DNA from: an uncultured Bacillota bacterium
Lineage (GTDB): Bacteria; Bacillota; Clostridia; Peptostreptococcales; Anaerovoracaceae
Assembly (NCBI GenBank): GCA_946408315.1
Contig: CAMJRV010000198.1
Location: forward strand, 1 to 5,429
Direction of reading: 5' to 3'
DNA length: 5,429 nt
Part shown: positions 1 through 5,396 of the stretch, piece after piece
Position numbering within the stretch: position 1 is the first letter of the stretch
Layout of the letters: each line of letters starts with the position of its first letter
Position numbers and translations under genes: made by a program
The notes under the pieces: model-generated
What the model was told of the DNA's origin: nothing
Seen by the model: the letters and a program-made list of their open reading frames with translations, nothing else
Database searches by the model: none

Positions 1-666
1 AAAGGAATGTTCGTAAACGGCAGCGCTTATTTTCAAACGGATGCGTCGGCGGTGATCAAAGACGGGAGGACATACGTGCCGATCCGCCACATCTTTGAAG
101 TGCTGGGCTATTCTGTTTCCTGGGATAATGAGACAAAAACGGTGACGGCCAGAAAATCCGGGCCTCCCATCGAGACTGTGAAGGGCTGGTCTATACCATC
201 TCCTGCGGCGGGCGCCCTCGGACTTGGGATGACCGATATTGTGGGAGTTATGACCGGTTTCATTTCCTACGATAAAGCGGTCAGCTTACGCTCGCCGGAA
301 CAGATCGCCGGGCTGAATACCGTGGGGATCGGGCTTCGGAACTTTTCTAACGATCGAGCAATCCGCCTCAACTCGCTCTCGTTTGAATATCAGGTTTTAA
401 AAAAGTCCGGCGGAAGAGAAGAACTGGTATATCAAAAATCATTTCCGCCCTTTGCGGGAACGCTGCCGGCGATGTCGGGCACCAGTACGGAAATGAAGGT
501 GGACTATTGGAATTCCAAAACGGTGACTCCTGGAGAGTACGTGATTCGGCTGCAATATCCTGAGTTTTTTACAGGGACAGATGTCAGGAGCGGGGAAGAC
601 GTGAAGATTCCCATCGGCGAAAATATTTTTGCTGGGACCGTGACGATTGGAGTAGACAAGAGGTGA
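1..666 (+). CDS. Secreted protein with copper amine oxidase N-terminal-like (stalk) domain, 5'-truncated by window edge
   Basis: The reading frame is open from base 1 (Lys-Gly precede the first Met at base 7) and ends at TGA 664-666. The Met at 7 lies inside the domain and has no ribosome binding site in view, so the true start and a probable signal peptide lie upstream. Counting that Met as 1, residues 1-48 match the copper amine oxidase N-terminal domain family (PF07833 type): a VNG strand, then DGRTYVPIRHIFEVLGY and SVSWDNETKTV at about 19-46. In Bacillota this domain is a non-catalytic extracellular stalk or wall-associated module, so no amine oxidase activity is implied. Residues about 60-219 are beta-rich (NFSNDRAIRLNSLSFEY, then TPGEYVIRLQYPEFF) and could be an Ig-like sandwich, but I do not recognise the family. 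The stop codon sits inside the Shine-Dalgarno of the next lipoprotein gene, so the two are probably co-translated. Domain call is confident; molecular role unknown. Confidence 0.82.
   Translation, partial: KGMFVNGSAYFQTDASAVIKDGRTYVPIRHIFEVLGYSVSWDNETKTVTARKSGPPIETVKGWSIPSPAAGALGLGMTDIVGVMTGFISYDKAVSLRSPEQIAGLNTVGIGLRNFSNDRAIRLNSLSFEYQVLKKSGGREELVYQKSFPPFAGTLPAMSGTSTEMKVDYWNSKTVTPGEYVIRLQYPEFFTGTDVRSGEDVKIPIGENIFAGTVTIGVDKR
658..666 (+). promoter_or_regulatory. Ribosome binding site deciding the start of the lipoprotein gene
   Basis: AAGAGGTGA overlaps the TGA stop of the preceding gene and lies 5 nt before the ATG at 672. An in-frame GTG at 663 lies within this Shine-Dalgarno and therefore cannot use it. 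This favours ATG 672 and implies translational coupling of the two genes. Confidence 0.7.
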
Positions 667-671
667 ACGCG

Positions 672-1436
672 ATGAAGAGAGCAGCTGTTTTTCTATGGGT
701 CGCCCTGTTGATGTTCAGTTTCATCGGCTGTCAAAAAGAAAACCCCGATCCGAAGATTGAGTCGCCGCCGAAGGAAACGGTCGAGACGTCCGAAGAGGCC
801 CTGGACAAGCTTGACCACAATTTGTCGGAAGCGGAGATCAAAAAGATTCAGGATTATTGGAAATGGGATGAGAACTGGAGCTTCATTATGCCCTCCGAGA
901 AAGGTTATTATGGGGGAAGCTGGAACGTCGGGCTTGGTTTTGCTCACGAATTCGGTCTGGGAATCCCCTATGGCTTCCTTGGCATGACGACGGAGCCAGC
1001 TGAAGATCTGGCGGCATTTTCCTTTTCCACTGTAGAACGGCGATACTATGATGGATTGAAAGCGGTAACTTTGAGCGGGTTTTATGGAGATAATCCGGAT
1101 GAGATCGGGTTTACAACAAACCTATATCTGTCAACGACGCAGCCGGACTGCAAAACCTCCAGAGGAATTCATGCGGGGGATACGATAGCCGCTTTGCGCA
1201 GCGCCTATCCCGAAGCCTATCAGCACGAGGCATATTCGGCCGGAGATGGGGGAGAAGAGACGGGGATCGCCGCTCATGATAGCTGCTGGGTCTATGCGCC
1301 GGAAGGAACAAACCGTTCCATTTTGTTTTTAACAAAAGGCGATACGATCGTTCAGATCGATATTGCCGATGGCCTGGACGGGCAGATTACTTCTCCGTCC
1401 TGGACCGGGATTTATAAGTCAGATTCTCCAGAGTAG
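672..1436 (+). CDS. Putative lipoprotein of unknown family
   Basis: This is a 254-aa protein from ATG 672, chosen over GTG 663 because the Shine-Dalgarno covers the GTG. Residues 1-20 form a lipoprotein signal peptide: Lys-Arg, a hydrophobic stretch, then FSFIGC with Cys20 as the predicted lipidated residue. Phe at -3 of the lipobox is non-canonical but plausible. A charged linker (about 21-60) rich in Glu, Lys and Pro would tether the domain outside the membrane. The remainder is a soluble domain rich in Gly, Tyr and Phe. The stretch around 162-180 (TSRGIHAGDTIAALRSAYPEA-like, split here by context) resembles the 'GI..GDT...L...YP' helix motif seen in many small extracytoplasmic domains, but I cannot assign a family. 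Cys160 and Cys205 could form a disulfide. The gene is coupled to the stalk-domain gene just upstream, which suggests a shared envelope role. No terminator is evident after it. Confidence 0.8.
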   Translation: MKRAAVFLWVALLMFSFIGCQKENPDPKIESPPKETVETSEEALDKLDHNLSEAEIKKIQDYWKWDENWSFIMPSEKGYYGGSWNVGLGFAHEFGLGIPYGFLGMTTEPAEDLAAFSFSTVERRYYDGLKAVTLSGFYGDNPDEIGFTTNLYLSTTQPDCKTSRGIHAGDTIAALRSAYPEAYQHEAYSAGDGGEETGIAAHDSCWVYAPEGTNRSILFLTKGDTIVQIDIADGLDGQITSPSWTGIYKSDSPE

Positions 1437-1465
1437 ACAGGATGCCTCATAGATAACATATATTC

Positions 1466-1494
1466 GTGACTTTTTCCCCGAAATATGGTAATTT
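1466..1494 (+). promoter_or_regulatory. Candidate extended -10 promoter for the LUD operon
   Basis: The 103-bp gap 1437-1539 is AT-rich and contains GTGACT (1466-1471, 4/6 to the -35 consensus), a 17-nt spacer, and TAATTT (1489-1494) preceded by TGG, which gives the TGn extension. Both hexamers are weak on their own, so the call rests on spacing and the extended -10. No hairpin terminator was seen in the gap, so read-through from the upstream pair is also possible. Confidence 0.35.
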
Positions 1495-1539
1495 ATAGAG
1501 AATGGAATCTTATCTGACCGTACTATTTGGGAGGGAACT

Positions 1540-2172
1540 ATGAATACTGCAAAGCCAAGGGAGCTCTATCATGCCTTATTAGCGCAAAAATTGATCGAAG
1601 AACTGAAAAAACGAAATATGGATGGTTTTTATTGTGAAAAGAAAGAAGACGCCCTGAAACAGATATTAGAAATGATCCCAAAGGACAGCCTCGTTTCCTG
1701 CGGAGGCTCCGCCACGCTTCATGAGCTAGGGATTAAACCTGCCTTAAAAAGTGATGGATACAATTTTTTAGATCCTGACGACGCGCAGGGGGGAAAGGCA
1801 AAGGATGCCGTTGCGCATCAGGCTTTGGCTTCCGATTATTTTTTAATGAGCGCCAATGCCATATCGCTGACCGGTGAGCTGGTCAATCTCGACGGTTATG
1901 GAAATCGGACAGCATCTCTCATATTCGGACCGAAAAACGTAATCGTCGTAGCGGGGATCAATAAGGTGGCGCCGAATTTAGAGGCGGCAATTCTCCGTGC
2001 AAAGAGCTGTGCCGCGCCGCTTACCTTTCTGATATTTAATCAGGAATACTCTTCTTTCGACGACCTTTCAAAAGACGCTGCGGAAGCGTGCAGCCAGCTT
2101 GTCATCACAAACTATTCCGTGGTAAAGGGAAGGATCAAAGTATTTCTTGTGGGAGAAAATCTGGGGTATTAG
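1540..2172 (+). CDS. LUD domain protein (LutC/YkgG-like), stand-alone clostridial type
   Basis: The protein has 210 aa. ATG 1540 follows GGGAGG (1529-1534) at 5 nt. The whole protein is one LUD domain (formerly DUF162, PF02589), a fold related to RpiA, CoA transferases and 5-formyl-THF cyclo-ligase. Visible hallmarks are SCGGSATLHELGI (53-65), YNFLD (74-78), SANAISLTGELVNLDGYGNR (104-123), IFGPKNVIVVAGINKV (128-143) and the C-terminal KGRIKVFLVGENLGY (196-210). LutC works with LutA and LutB in L-lactate oxidation, but neither partner is present here, and solo LUD proteins of this type have no settled function; 'lactate utilization protein' is a family label only. It is cytoplasmic, with no signal or TM segment. 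Oddity: relatives as I recall them carry a cysteine cluster between the AAP motif and the C-terminal strand, whereas this protein has only Cys157 and Cys184 in that region. It probably forms an operon with the following lipoprotein gene (43 nt gap) and transporter gene. Confidence 0.9.
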   Translation: MNTAKPRELYHALLAQKLIEELKKRNMDGFYCEKKEDALKQILEMIPKDSLVSCGGSATLHELGIKPALKSDGYNFLDPDDAQGGKAKDAVAHQALASDYFLMSANAISLTGELVNLDGYGNRTASLIFGPKNVIVVAGINKVAPNLEAAILRAKSCAAPLTFLIFNQEYSSFDDLSKDAAEACSQLVITNYSVVKGRIKVFLVGENLGY

Positions 2173-2200
2173 CAGTCGGCTTAACAAATAAGGAGAGAGG

Positions 2201-2209
2201 GGGAGGTGA
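2201..2209 (+). promoter_or_regulatory. Strong ribosome binding site of the second lipoprotein gene
   Basis: GGGAGGTGA is a near-perfect anti-16S match placed 6 nt before ATG 2216. It lies in a purine-rich run (AGGAGAGAGGGGGAGG from about 2191) and supports this start over any internal one. Confidence 0.7.
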
Positions 2210-2215
2210 CGGTGA

Positions 2216-2791
2216 ATGAAAAAGACAGCCATAGTATTTTTTATCTTCCTTTTGGTTTTCACAGGGTGTTCTTCCGGCGGGGAAAAGGCGCTGGATCGAT
2301 TACCTGGTGATTACAGCTTGGAAGATGCCAAAAAGGACGGATGCGTCACCTTTGAAGATATCGATATTACTTCCGGGCAGCAGAGATGGGATGATTTTGT
2401 AAAAACTGTGGAGAGCGGAGAGCCTGCTTCTGTCAGATTGGCTTATTATTACACGATTGGCGATCCTGCCCGCCTGGATCCCGAGTATTATGAAGAAATG
2501 AAGGATCAATATCCCGCTCTCTATATTAAGGATTTGAACTATGACGGCAAGCGGTATGTAATAGAAGGCTTTGAAGATGATCAGATGATCTCTCAGGAAT
2601 ATCAATATCTGATAAAATTTGAGGGCGAGCCGGGCAGTCCGTATGCGTCGTTTTCAAAGTATATCTATTATGTTCTGCTCAACGACGACTCGGTGATGAC
2701 CTGGGAGGAGATAGAGCGTGGAATGCTCAGTTCTCAGTCGGGTGCTTCCATTCCGCACAAGGTCGTCTATTCCGATTTCATATTTAACTGA
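2216..2791 (+). CDS. Putative lipoprotein, DUF4362-like
   Basis: The protein has 191 aa, with a strong Shine-Dalgarno 6 nt before the ATG. Residues 1-18 are a lipoprotein signal: Lys2-Lys3, a hydrophobic core, then VFTGC with Cys18 as the lipidated residue, followed by a Ser/Gly-rich tether. The mature domain opens with DYSLEDAKKDGCVTFEDIDI (about 32-51) and continues with a WDDFV helix, a 'GEPASVRLAYYYTIGDP' strand region, a YIKDLNYDGKRYVIEGFED strand pair and a C-terminal block ending DFIFN. The 'YSLEDAKKDG.V' opening, the RLAYYYTIGDP strand and the 'DLNYDGKRY' strand recall the DUF4362 lipoproteins of Bacillota. That assignment is from memory of the pattern and is tentative. The protein is acidic and Tyr-rich and would sit on the outer face of the membrane. 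It lies between the LUD gene and a transporter gene, and its stop codon overlaps the transporter's Shine-Dalgarno. Lipoprotein status is well supported; function is unknown. Confidence 0.8.
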   Translation: MKKTAIVFFIFLLVFTGCSSGGEKALDRLPGDYSLEDAKKDGCVTFEDIDITSGQQRWDDFVKTVESGEPASVRLAYYYTIGDPARLDPEYYEEMKDQYPALYIKDLNYDGKRYVIEGFEDDQMISQEYQYLIKFEGEPGSPYASFSKYIYYVLLNDDSVMTWEEIERGMLSSQSGASIPHKVVYSDFIFN

Positions 2792-2804
2792 GGTGTGGCA
2801 TTCC

Positions 2805-3641
2805 ATGTGGTTGATATTTATCTTACTTTACCTGTGTTTTACCGTTTTGTTTACGCAGTTTTATAAAATTGCAACGAAATCCTCCGTGAGACATGGCACA
2901 TTGACCGTACTGCTGCAATTGATCGGAGGCATCAGCGTTCTACTGCTTTGTCCGTTGTTTTCGTTTCGCCTTCCAAAGGATCCCAGGGTCTATATCGCTT
3001 TGGGTGTTGCTGTTTTTTTCTATGCGATTTCCGATCGGATCAATACGACAGTGCGCTCTGGAATAGAAGCATCAACCTACAATATCATACAGCAGCTCTC
3101 CACGATATTCATGATCCTCGCAGGTCTCTTCTTTTTTAAAGAGCCGTTTCTTCTCAGCAAAATCATCAGTGCGGCACTGATCCTGTTCAGCAATATACTG
3201 ATCTTTTACAAGAGGGGAGCAGTAGGTGTCAATAAATATGTGCTGCTTGCTATCTGTTCCAACCTGGCCTTCACGGTCGGGCTGTTTCTGGATGTCAACA
3301 TCTCGGAGCTTTTTAACCTGCCATTTTATGTAGCCCTGTCTCTGCTTTTGCCCGCACTGTTCATATCCCTGTTCGAACGGATCAGAATATCCTGGATCAG
3401 GGAAGAATGGGAACAGGGAAACAAGCGCGCGATCCTGACAACCAGTCTTGCCTGGGGAGTGATGCTCGTCTGTCTTTTAAGAGCATACCAGTTGGGTGAG
3501 GTAACCTCAGTCGCCCCATTGTGTGCCGTTTCCGTCATGCTGAATGTGATCGTCGGTTATGTTTTCCTCGGGGAAAAGGATTCTCTTCTGAAAAAACTCA
3601 TCGCAGCGGTATTGATCATCGTCAGCGTCGTTCTGATGTAA
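2805..3641 (+). CDS. EamA/DMT-superfamily-type membrane transporter
   Basis: The protein has 278 aa from ATG 2805, 9 nt after GAGGTG (2790-2795), which overlaps the stop of the preceding gene. The frame is open back to an ATG at 2718, but that extension is only an out-of-frame reading of the lipoprotein's 3' end and has no signal character, whereas residue 1 here begins directly with TM1. About ten hydrophobic segments are visible, near 2-20, 32-52, 60-80, 90-111, 118-136, 143-163, 172-190, 209-228, 234-255 and 262-278. This is the 5+5 arrangement of EamA (DMT) proteins. Each half ends in the characteristic pair of helices with an acidic turn: FFFKEPF (109-115) and FLGEKDS (254-260). EamA proteins move small metabolites (amino acids, nucleotides, sugars) in either direction; the substrate cannot be read from sequence. 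It is the last gene of the probable operon and is followed at once by a hairpin terminator. Confidence 0.85.
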   Translation: MWLIFILLYLCFTVLFTQFYKIATKSSVRHGTLTVLLQLIGGISVLLLCPLFSFRLPKDPRVYIALGVAVFFYAISDRINTTVRSGIEASTYNIIQQLSTIFMILAGLFFFKEPFLLSKIISAALILFSNILIFYKRGAVGVNKYVLLAICSNLAFTVGLFLDVNISELFNLPFYVALSLLLPALFISLFERIRISWIREEWEQGNKRAILTTSLAWGVMLVCLLRAYQLGEVTSVAPLCAVSVMLNVIVGYVFLGEKDSLLKKLIAAVLIIVSVVLM

Positions 3642-3678
3642 AAAGAGGACCTCTCAAATCCGAAAGGTCCTCTTTTTT
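3640..3678. terminator. Bidirectional intrinsic terminator between convergent genes
   Basis: AAAAAGAGGACCT (3640-3652) and AGGTCCTCTTTTT (3665-3677) form a perfect 13-bp inverted repeat around a 12-nt loop. On the + strand six T residues (3673-3678) follow the GC-containing stem; on the - strand the stem is followed by five T residues. It overlaps the TAA of the transporter gene and ends 15 nt before the hemerythrin stop, so it should serve both converging transcripts. Confidence 0.9.
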
Positions 3679-3692
3679 ATAATTTTCCGTTC

Positions 3693-4097
3693 TTATTTTA
3701 ATGTTTTCGCATAGACTCCGATTTTCTTGTCTTCGTTTGAAATATGTTTCGTAAGCCAGTCGACTACCATCTGATTTGCGTTCAGAACCACCAGGATGTT
3801 TCCGCCGGATTCTTTAAATTCGTTTTTCAGTTTAGCCAGCTCACCGATGAATGCCGTATGCAGCGTCTTCTGCCGGTCATATTCCGGATACTTAATGCTG
3901 AGCATGTATTTTTCTTCATCACTGAAATGCTTTTTCGTGTAATCATCGAGAAAATCGAGCATCTGACCGACAAATTCCTTTGCCTGTCCTTTTTTCCCCG
4001 CCTCAAACAACTGGTCTGCTTTGTCAAACCATACCTTGTGCTGTTCGTCAACAAGCGTCACCCCTACCGCTAAATCTTCTGTCCAAGCTAATGCCAT
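3693..4097 (-). CDS. Bacteriohemerythrin (single-domain, diiron O2-binding protein)
   Basis: The protein has 134 aa from ATG at 4097-4095; an in-frame GTG at 4109-4107 lies inside the Shine-Dalgarno (AAAGGTGG, bases 4113-4106), so the ATG is preferred. The N-terminus MALAWTEDLAVGV and VDEQHK (16-21) are typical. Hemerythrins are four-helix bundles binding a non-heme diiron site through five His, one Glu and one Asp. The visible ligand positions, in order, are His20 (DEQH), His57 and Glu61 (HFSDEE), His80 (LHTAF), His118 and Asp123 (HISNED). All spacings match the canonical H-x3-E and H-x4-D patterns. The remaining ligand, the first His of the usual H-x3-H pair after 'YP', is Gln76 here. The protein is cytoplasmic and stand-alone, with no fused methyl-accepting or GGDEF domain. 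The likely role is O2 binding, scavenging or sensing in an anaerobe; the Gln may alter iron coordination. It is transcribed alone from a candidate promoter in the divergent gap. Confidence 0.93.
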   Translation of the reverse strand: MALAWTEDLAVGVTLVDEQHKVWFDKADQLFEAGKKGQAKEFVGQMLDFLDDYTKKHFSDEEKYMLSIKYPEYDRQKTLHTAFIGELAKLKNEFKESGGNILVVLNANQMVVDWLTKHISNEDKKIGVYAKTLK

Positions 4098-4105
4098 TTT
4101 ATTTT

Positions 4106-4113
4106 CCACCTTT
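4106..4113 (-). promoter_or_regulatory. Ribosome binding site of the hemerythrin gene
   Basis: On the - strand AAAGGTGG lies 8 nt upstream of ATG 4097. The alternative in-frame GTG start (4109-4107) is part of this element, so the Shine-Dalgarno decides in favour of the ATG. Confidence 0.65.
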
Positions 4114-4139
4114 CATTCAAAAATGATACTGCATCCATA

Positions 4140-4167
4140 ATTGTATAAGAAGATATACAACTCACAA
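4140..4167 (-). promoter_or_regulatory. Candidate promoter of the hemerythrin gene
   Basis: Read on the - strand, TTGTGA (4167-4162, 4/6 to the -35 consensus) is followed after 16 nt by TACAAT (4145-4140, 5/6 to the -10 consensus). Transcription would start near 4133 and give a leader of about 35 nt. A perfect dyad (4141-4160) fills the space between the two hexamers. Confidence 0.5.
4141..4160. promoter_or_regulatory. Operator-like inverted repeat in the hemerythrin promoter
   Basis: TTGTATA (4141-4147) and TATACAA (4154-4160) are perfect 7-bp inverted arms separated by AGAAGA. The dyad overlaps the -10 hexamer and covers the spacer of the candidate hemerythrin promoter, a classic repressor position. 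It has no T tract or GC-rich stem, so it is not terminator-like. A second short dyad, CAATT-TAT-AATTG (4165-4177), overlaps the -35 side. Binding protein unknown; AT-rich dyads also arise by chance. Confidence 0.4.
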
Positions 4168-4228
4168 TTTATAATTGATTATATACCCTTGGAAACTGGC
4201 TGGCAATCTTTGTAATCATCAAAACTTC

Positions 4229-4257
4229 TGGAAATTAAAAAAGGGGTGGGTTATAAT
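4229..4257 (+). promoter_or_regulatory. Candidate promoter of mnmA
   Basis: TGGAAA (4229-4234, 4/6 to the -35 consensus) is followed by a 17-nt spacer and a perfect TATAAT (4252-4257). This predicts a start near 4264 and a leader of about 60 nt before ATG 4323. The leader is too short for a T-box or large riboswitch; only a weak CGGC/GCCG stem (4274-4286) is visible in it. Confidence 0.6.
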
Positions 4258-4322
4258 AGTTTCGGAACACAATCGGCGGTATGCCGGTGAAACGATATTG
4301 AGAGAACAGGAAAGAGGCTATT

Positions 4323-5396
4323 ATGGCAAAGGTGTTAATTGCAATGAGCGGAGGGGTTGACAGCTCGGTTGCGGCGGTCCTGCTGATGGAGCAGGGCTAT
4401 GACGTCGCAGGAGCGACCTTCAAGCTGTTTGATAATGAGGATATTGGAATTGAAAAAACGAGGACATGCTGCTCTTTGGAGGATGTCCTGGACGCAAAAA
4501 GCGTGGCGGACAGGTTGGGCTTCCGTCATGACGTTTTTAACTTTGGGCTTCAGTTTGAGAAGGATATCATTATGCCTTTTGCCGAGGCATATCAAAACGG
4601 GGAGACTCCCAACCCCTGCATCGAGTGCAACAGAAGCATTAAATTTGAAAAATTTCTGGAGCGCGCCCGGCTGTTGGACTATGACTATATCGCCACAGGT
4701 CATTATGCCAGGATCGAGAGGGATTCGGTTTCCGGCAGATATCTGCTGAAAAAGGGGCTGGATCAGTCGAAGGACCAGAGCTATGCGCTGTACACCATGT
4801 CTCAAGAGGCGCTGGCCCGAACCTTATTCCCTTTGGGAAATCTCAAAAAGACGGAAATCCGTACGATTGCGGAAGAGAAGGGCTTTGTGAATGCGAAGAA
4901 ACCGGACAGTCAGGATATCTGCTTCGTAAAGGATGGCGATTACGCCGGCTTTCTGAAGCGTACCCTGGGAGTAGAGCCTCTGGAGGGTGATTTTGTGGAT
5001 AAAGAGGGCAATGTTCTGGGACGGCACCAGGGAATCATCCATTATACCGTAGGCCAGCGGAAAGGGCTTGGAAAAACCTTTGGAAAGCCCATGTATGTCG
5101 TCCATATCGACAGCGAAAACAACAAGGTGACCCTTGGATCCAATGAAGATCTGTTCACCGACAGCTTTACAGCAGGGGAGCTCAACCTGATTTCTGTTTC
5201 CGAGTTGAATGAGCCTATGGAAGTCACGGTAAAGACGAGATATACCCAGGCTGAGGTGCCGGCAACGATTTATCCTCCTGATGAGGGCCGCATCCTTGTA
5301 AAATTTAAGGAGAAGCAGCGGGCGGTGACGCCGGGGCAGGCTGCCGTATTTTATCAGGGAGATGTGGTCGTCGGCGGAGGAAAGATTTTGAAATAA
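4323..5396 (+). CDS. mnmA: tRNA-specific 2-thiouridylase MnmA
   Basis: MnmA installs the 2-thio group on wobble U34 of tRNA-Lys, -Glu and -Gln, adenylating U34 with ATP and then accepting sulfur relayed from a cysteine desulfurase. The protein is 357 aa, full length for the family, and ATG 4323 follows AAAGAGG (4311-4317). Visible features are the N-type ATP pyrophosphatase PP-loop SGGVDSS (9-15), CCSLEDVLDA (49-58), TPNPCIECNRSIKF (95-108) with Cys102 at the first catalytic cysteine position (E. coli Cys102), ATGHYAR (124-130), KDQSYAL (150-156), KPDSQDICFV (193-202) with Cys200 at the second (E. coli Cys199), and GIIHYTVGQRKGLG plus the C-terminal beta-barrel region. Asp99 of E. coli is Cys99 here, giving the CxxC + C pattern linked in the literature to an Fe-S-cluster-dependent version. 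No desulfurase gene is adjacent in the window. It has its own candidate promoter divergent from hemerythrin. Identification is secure. Confidence 0.98.
   Translation: MAKVLIAMSGGVDSSVAAVLLMEQGYDVAGATFKLFDNEDIGIEKTRTCCSLEDVLDAKSVADRLGFRHDVFNFGLQFEKDIIMPFAEAYQNGETPNPCIECNRSIKFEKFLERARLLDYDYIATGHYARIERDSVSGRYLLKKGLDQSKDQSYALYTMSQEALARTLFPLGNLKKTEIRTIAEEKGFVNAKKPDSQDICFVKDGDYAGFLKRTLGVEPLEGDFVDKEGNVLGRHQGIIHYTVGQRKGLGKTFGKPMYVVHIDSENNKVTLGSNEDLFTDSFTAGELNLISVSELNEPMEVTVKTRYTQAEVPATIYPPDEGRILVKFKEKQRAVTPGQAAVFYQGDVVVGGGKILK

Noticed and set aside
663..671. GTG 663 as start of the first lipoprotein
   Set aside because: It lies within the Shine-Dalgarno that serves ATG 672, and the extra residues (MNA) add nothing to the signal peptide.
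1437..1539. Terminator after the first gene pair
   Set aside because: No inverted repeat with a T tract could be found. The TTTTT run at 1471-1475 lacks a preceding stem.
2718..2804. Extension of the transporter gene to an upstream ATG at 2718
   Set aside because: The extra 29 residues are an out-of-frame reading of the lipoprotein 3' end. The ATG at 2805 has a Shine-Dalgarno and begins directly with TM1.
3744..4073. 109-codon + strand frame opposite hemerythrin
   Set aside because: It lies wholly inside the well-supported hemerythrin gene on the other strand and has no family resemblance.
4098..4109. GTG 4109 as start of hemerythrin
   Set aside because: The codon is part of the AAAGGTGG ribosome binding site. 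The family N-terminus aligns with the ATG at 4097.
4258..4322. Riboswitch or T-box leader before mnmA
   Set aside because: The predicted leader is only about 60 nt, with one 4-bp stem and no T-box or terminator element.
4175..4360. Small + strand frame of 61 codons before and into mnmA
   Set aside because: It spans the mnmA promoter and overlaps the mnmA start in another frame. It has no convincing ribosome binding site or recognisable composition.
4335..4805. 156-codon - strand frame opposite mnmA
   Set aside because: It is an antisense shadow of a strongly conserved gene. It has no ribosome binding site or motif of its own.
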